Shown here: one piece after another, positions 60,228-64,000 of the stretch
Layout of the letters: each line of letters begins with the position of its first letter
Position numbering within the stretch: position 1 is the first letter of the stretch
DNA from: Natronospira proteinivora
GTDB taxonomy: Bacteria; Pseudomonadota; Gammaproteobacteria; Natronospirales; Natronospiraceae
DNA length: 64,000 nt
Direction of reading: 5' to 3'
Assembly: GCF_024170465.1 (NCBI RefSeq)
Contig: NZ_JALJYF010000002.1
Span: 248,001-312,000, forward strand
The notes under the pieces: model-generated
Databases searched by the model: none
Told to the model about the DNA's origin: nothing
The model's input: only the letters and a program-made list of their open reading frames with translations
Program-made: the position numbers and the translations under genes

Positions 60228-61823
60228 TCAATACTCGGACGCCGGCTGTTTCAAACGCTCCACGCCCGCCTCTTCCTTGGCAGCCTCAACCATGTCACGC
60301 ACATCGGCGCGTAATTGCTCGGCATCGAAAATGATGCCGTCCTTGATGGTGTAGCGCACACCACCGACGCGCTTGAGCTGGTTCTGCTCATCCACCCGAA
60401 TAGCGCCGGTGCCGAACAGGACCTTGAAGTTCTCCAGGGGATTTTCCTCCACCACCACCAGATCCGCCAGCTTGCCGGGCTCCACCGAACCAATCTCATC
60501 ATCCATGCCCAAGGCCTCGGCCCCATGCAGGGTGGCGGCACGAATTACTTCCAGGGGATGAAAGCCGGCTTCCTGCAATAATTCCAGTTCCTGGATATAG
60601 CCGAAGCCATAGAGCTTGTAGATATAGCCGGAATCCGACCCCACGGTCACCCGGCCACCGTGGTTCTTGTAGTCATTCAGAAACTGCATCCAGAGGCGAT
60701 AGTTTTCCTTCCAGTTGATTTCGTCCTGGGTGGACCAGTCGAACCAGTAGGAGCCATGGGCCCGGCGGTCGGGCTCGAAGAAATCCCATAAGGCCGGCAG
60801 GGTGTAATACTCATGCCATTCGGCCCGGCGCTGGGCCATGAAATCCCGGTTGGCCTCGTAGATGGTCAGGGTGGGGTTAAGCGTTAGCCCCAATTCAATC
60901 AACTCATCACGCACCGCCTGCCAGTGCTCACTGCCGGGTTCGGCGGCCTGCTTCCAGAGCTTGCCGGCTTCGGAGAAGCGGTGGTATTCATTCTGGTAGT
61001 TATAGTCCCGGCGATAATCCTGCAGGGTGCGATCCTCGAACAGGGCCTCGGGCAAGCCATACCAGTGTTCCATGGTGTCCAGACCCCAGCGGGCGGTATC
61101 CAGCACATTGGCCCGCCCCACTTCCAGCTGGGCATGATGCTGGGCCGTACCCAGGCCGCGGTCATTGGCCTCCTCGATGGCAGCTCTTAAAACCTTGGGC
61201 GGTGCGCCGAAGAACTTGAAACCATCCGCGCCCCGACGATCCATGCCGCGAACCCAGCGGCGAGCCTGGCGCTCGGTGGTGATGGGCCCGTCATGGTCCA
61301 TGCCAAAGCCCGCATAGGCCTGAATCCGGGGGGCGGTGATTTCATTGGCCCCGCTCTTTTCCTTGTGTTCCAGCACCCAGTCCAGACCGTTGAAACTGCC
61401 CGGGTCCCGGATGGTGGTGATGCCGTGGCCCATCCAGAGCTTGAACACATAATCCGCCGGCGTACCCTGGGCGGCACCGCCGATATGGGCATGCATGTCC
61501 ACAAAGCCCGGCAGGACATACATGCCTTCCAGATCCAGCACCCGATCATCCTCGCCAGCCTCGGGTCGGCCCTCCGGGTCGATTTCGACACCGGGATAGC
61601 CCACCACATGGATGTCCTCAATCCGATTGTCCCGGATGACGATATCCACCGGGCCCTTGGGGGGTGCGCCGGTGCTGTTGATCAGGGTCGCGCCCCGCAG
61701 GATCAGTCGATCATAAGGACCCTCGCCTTCACTGCGCTCCGAGGCGGGTTCGATGGCGGCCAGGGCCGACGTACTGCTCAGGGCGATAATCAGCAAGAAG
61801 CACACGAGACGAATCACAGGCAT
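60228..61823 (-). CDS. Secreted amidohydrolase family protein
   Basis: A 531-residue protein with a signal peptide (VCFLLIIALSSTSALAA). The metal-dependent amidohydrolase core has the HAHIGG site in the first strand, a possible bridging Lys in GFKFFG, His residues in TAQHHAQ and MEHWYG, and the last Asp in TVGSDSGY. The composite urease-type beta-sandwich is formed by the two ends (LILRGATLINSTGAPPKGPVDIVIRDNRIEDI and GKLADLVVVEENPLENF). It is probably an imidazolonepropionase/dipeptidase-like enzyme acting outside the cytoplasm. The gene is divergent from the oligopeptidase B gene with about 100 bases between starts. Substrate unknown. Confidence 0.88.
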   Translation of the reverse strand: MPVIRLVCFLLIIALSSTSALAAIEPASERSEGEGPYDRLILRGATLINSTGAPPKGPVDIVIRDNRIEDIHVVGYPGVEIDPEGRPEAGEDDRVLDLEGMYVLPGFVDMHAHIGGAAQGTPADYVFKLWMGHGITTIRDPGSFNGLDWVLEHKEKSGANEITAPRIQAYAGFGMDHDGPITTERQARRWVRGMDRRGADGFKFFGAPPKVLRAAIEEANDRGLGTAQHHAQLEVGRANVLDTARWGLDTMEHWYGLPEALFEDRTLQDYRRDYNYQNEYHRFSEAGKLWKQAAEPGSEHWQAVRDELIELGLTLNPTLTIYEANRDFMAQRRAEWHEYYTLPALWDFFEPDRRAHGSYWFDWSTQDEINWKENYRLWMQFLNDYKNHGGRVTVGSDSGYIYKLYGFGYIQELELLQEAGFHPLEVIRAATLHGAEALGMDDEIGSVEPGKLADLVVVEENPLENFKVLFGTGAIRVDEQNQLKRVGGVRYTIKDGIIFDAEQLRADVRDMVEAAKEEAGVERLKQPASEY

Positions 61824-61925
61824 GGCGGACGACCCTCCGAAATAAGAAACGGCCTTATCCTAGCAGGCCGGCCCTGTGATATCTTCCGCCCCTCTGAAAC
61901 CCGCAACGACCGTGAAGACTCTGCC

Positions 61926-64000
61926 ATGGAAAAGTCCAAGCATCCCGCCGCCCGCCACTTCGCCCAGCAGGCCGATATCCAAGCCCCGCCAGTGCCGCGC
62001 CAGGACAAGACCATCGAGCAGCACGGGGAAAGCCGACAGGACCCCTATCACTGGCTGCGGGATGACAATTGGCAGGCTTTGCTGCGAGACCCGAGCCTGC
62101 TCAAGACCCCCATCCGGGAACAGCTGGCGGCGGAAAATCGCTATCACGATGCCATGATGGCGGATGCCGCTGATCTACGGGAAGCTCTGTTCCAGGAAAT
62201 GCGGGGCCGGATCAAGGAGGACGACGCCTCAGTCCCCGAAGCGGATGGCCCCTACGAGTACTACCTGCGATTCCGGGAAGGCGGAGACTATCCCCTCTTT
62301 GCCCGCCGCTCCCGGGGCAAGGAAGAAGAGACCATCCTCTTCGACGGGGACGCCGAGGGCCGGGGCCAGCCCTTCTTTTCCATCGCTTCGGTGGATCACA
62401 GCCGGGACCACCGCCTGATCGCCTATGGCGTGGATACCACCGGATCGGAGTATTACACCCTGCGGGTACGGGATACCGAAACCGGCCAGGACCTGCCCGA
62501 TGTGATTGAAAGCACCGATGGCGGCGTGGTCTGGGCGGCGGATTCCAAAAGCTTTTTCTATGTGGAGCGGGATGACAATCAACGGCCCAAGCGGGTCAAG
62601 CAGCACTACCTGGGCCAGGACCCGGCGGATGATCGCATTGTCTTTGATGAACCGGATGATGGTCAGTTTGTCTCGGTCTCAGAAACCCAGAGCGGTGACT
62701 ACATTCTGATCAGCTCGGGCAATCACGACAGCAGTGAAACCCGCTTCATCCCGGCCACTCAACCCGATGCCGAACCTCAATTGATCGCACCCCGAAAAGA
62801 CGATGTGCTCTACGAAGTCGAACACCGGGGCGAGCATTTCTACATCCTGACCAACATCGAAGGCGCCATTGATTTCAAGATTGTGCGCACACCAATCACC
62901 CGGCCGGCACCGGACAACTGGGAAGACGTGGTTGCCCATCAACCCGGCCGCCATATCAGTGATTTTGTTTGTTACAAAAATCACTGGGTTCGCCTGGAAC
63001 GGGTGGATGCCAAACCGCGGCTGGTCATTGACAACTACCAAGGCGAAAACCGGGAAGTACCCATGGAGGCCGAGGCCTATCATCTGGGCCTGCGCCCGGG
63101 CCTGGCATTCGATACCCAATGGACGCGCTTTGTCTATTCCACACCGGCCCAACCGGCCCAGACCTTCGACTACCACATGGCCACCGGTGAGCGCCGCCTG
63201 CGCAAGACCCAAGTCGTGCCCAGTGGCCATGATCCCGATCGCTATGTGGTGGAGCGCCTGGATGCCGAAACAGCGGATGGGGCCATGGTGCCCATCATCA
63301 TCCTGCGTCTGAAATCCACACCAGTCGATGGCAGCGCCCCGGTCCTGCTGTATGGCTATGGCAGCTACGGCATGAATCTTCCGGATGCCTTTTCCCTCAC
63401 CCAGCTGTCGCTGGTGGATCGTGGCGTCATTTACGCCGTGGCCAAGGTCCGGGGTGGCTCGGAGAAGGGCCAGCCCTGGTATCGGGACGGCAAGCTCCAG
63501 CACAAGCCCAACAGCTTCCAGGATTGCTTGACCGCTGCCCGGGCCCTGGTGGAACACCGTTACACCCAAGCAGGCCGTATCGTGCTGGATGGTCGTTCAG
63601 CGGGTGGCCTGCTGGTGGGCGCCACGCTCAACCTGGATCCGGAATACTTTGCCGGCGCCATTGGCGGGGTGCCTTTCGTGGATGTACTCAACACCATCTC
63701 CGATCCCAGCCTGCCCCTGACCCCGCCGGAATGGCCGGAGTGGGGTAATCCCATTGAGTCGGAGGCGGATTACCAGACCATCAAGTCCTATTCGCCCTAT
63801 GAGAATCTGCGTGACGATGCGGTCTATCCGCCGGTGATGGCCACGGCCGGTTTGGCGGATTTCCGGGTGACCTATTGGGAGCCGGCCAAGTGGATTGCCC
63901 GGCTGCGGGCCGAGACCCGGGGCGGGCCCTATCTGCTCAAGACCAATATGGAGGCCGGCCACGGGGGTTCGGCGGCCCGTTTTGAGGCACTGAAGGAGGA
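61926..64000 (+). CDS. ptrB: Oligopeptidase B (S9A), 3' end outside window
   Basis: At least 691 residues; the gene runs off the right edge. The N-terminal propeller begins after QDPYHWLRDDNW. The catalytic domain has the oxyanion-side motif YGYGSYGMNLPDAFS, VRGGSEKGQPWYRDGKLQHK, nucleophile Ser558 in DGRSAGGLLVG, Asp645 in GLADFRVTYWEPAKW, and His679 in EAGHGGSAARF. The complete triad is therefore inside the window. Oligopeptidase B cuts small peptides after Arg or Lys. No signal peptide is seen, so it is cytoplasmic. The ATG has only a weak GAAGAC upstream. Ten or more C-terminal residues should lie beyond the edge. Confidence 0.92.
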   Translation, partial: MEKSKHPAARHFAQQADIQAPPVPRQDKTIEQHGESRQDPYHWLRDDNWQALLRDPSLLKTPIREQLAAENRYHDAMMADAADLREALFQEMRGRIKEDDASVPEADGPYEYYLRFREGGDYPLFARRSRGKEEETILFDGDAEGRGQPFFSIASVDHSRDHRLIAYGVDTTGSEYYTLRVRDTETGQDLPDVIESTDGGVVWAADSKSFFYVERDDNQRPKRVKQHYLGQDPADDRIVFDEPDDGQFVSVSETQSGDYILISSGNHDSSETRFIPATQPDAEPQLIAPRKDDVLYEVEHRGEHFYILTNIEGAIDFKIVRTPITRPAPDNWEDVVAHQPGRHISDFVCYKNHWVRLERVDAKPRLVIDNYQGENREVPMEAEAYHLGLRPGLAFDTQWTRFVYSTPAQPAQTFDYHMATGERRLRKTQVVPSGHDPDRYVVERLDAETADGAMVPIIILRLKSTPVDGSAPVLLYGYGSYGMNLPDAFSLTQLSLVDRGVIYAVAKVRGGSEKGQPWYRDGKLQHKPNSFQDCLTAARALVEHRYTQAGRIVLDGRSAGGLLVGATLNLDPEYFAGAIGGVPFVDVLNTISDPSLPLTPPEWPEWGNPIESEADYQTIKSYSPYENLRDDAVYPPVMATAGLADFRVTYWEPAKWIARLRAETRGGPYLLKTNMEAGHGGSAARFEALKE

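Noticed and set aside
1-64000. tRNA, rRNA, CRISPR array, integrase, transposase or prophage genes
   Set aside because: None seen on either strand; tRNA-like folds were judged only by eye, so a tRNA scan would be needed to exclude them.

Overview
The window reads as chromosomal DNA of a GC-rich gammaproteobacterium. The evidence is dense short-gap operons with ATGA and TGATG overlaps, an EpmC-type EF-P hydroxylase, TruC, Tex, an RND efflux operon and an aryl polyene locus in the gammaproteobacterial gene order. Many secreted peptidases and acidic exported proteins would suit a halophilic or haloalkaliphilic, protein-degrading lineage related to Ectothiorhodospiraceae or Wenzhouxiangellaceae. 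That placement is inference. No rRNA, tRNA, CRISPR array, prophage or transposase gene was seen.

Layout. 1-2.4 kb holds the start of a Lon-like protease gene running off the left edge, then a one-base-overlapping pair of an FAD oxidoreductase and an MnmM-like tRNA methyltransferase. 2.4-5.2 kb (minus) holds an M19 dipeptidase, a membrane-anchored SRPBCC protein and a Tat-exported SDR. 5.5-13.5 kb (plus) is an RND efflux operon of one lipoprotein adaptor, two different permeases and a second SRPBCC protein. 13.5-16.2 kb holds a 36-residue membrane ORF, a lipoprotein cytochrome c, a P1 (DmpA) peptidase and TruC.

16.1-31.5 kb (minus) is a complete aryl polyene (APE) cluster. It follows the order apeC-D-E-F-G-H-I-J, an aromatic amino acid ammonia-lyase, then apeK-L-M-N-O-P-Q-R. 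It encodes a starter supply (ammonia-lyase, ligase, ACPs), a type II elongation machine (KS, KS/chain-length-factor partner, KR, two dehydratases), and acyltransferases with lipid-transport proteins (LolA-like, MMPL, DUF3261). 31.6-41.9 kb is a second, dialkylresorcinol (DAR) type block: an ABC exporter, a third ACP, a KS with a cysteine-less KS partner, a BtrH-like cysteine acyltransferase, an HTH-like protein, DarB, DarA, a MipA-type porin and an O-methyltransferase. Together they suggest a polyene-resorcinol hybrid lipid pigment of the flexirubin/arcuflavin type, with the BtrH-like protein a candidate for the joining or transfer step. A strong bidirectional terminator closes this region.

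41.9-45.8 kb holds a DUF4382 lipoprotein, a probable outer-membrane barrel, and an ECF sigma factor operon ending in a DUF3106 protein. 45.8-46.3 kb is a non-coding island of nested inverted repeats. 46.4-54.8 kb holds an S9 peptidase, a rhomboid protease, a membrane protein, an SDR, a globin with an FNR-like site, a BASS/ACR3-type transporter with a DCC protein, and a TPR-GGDEF protein. 55-64 kb holds tex, a small conserved cytoplasmic protein, epmC, a sensor-GGDEF protein, an exported amidohydrolase, and an oligopeptidase B gene cut by the right edge.
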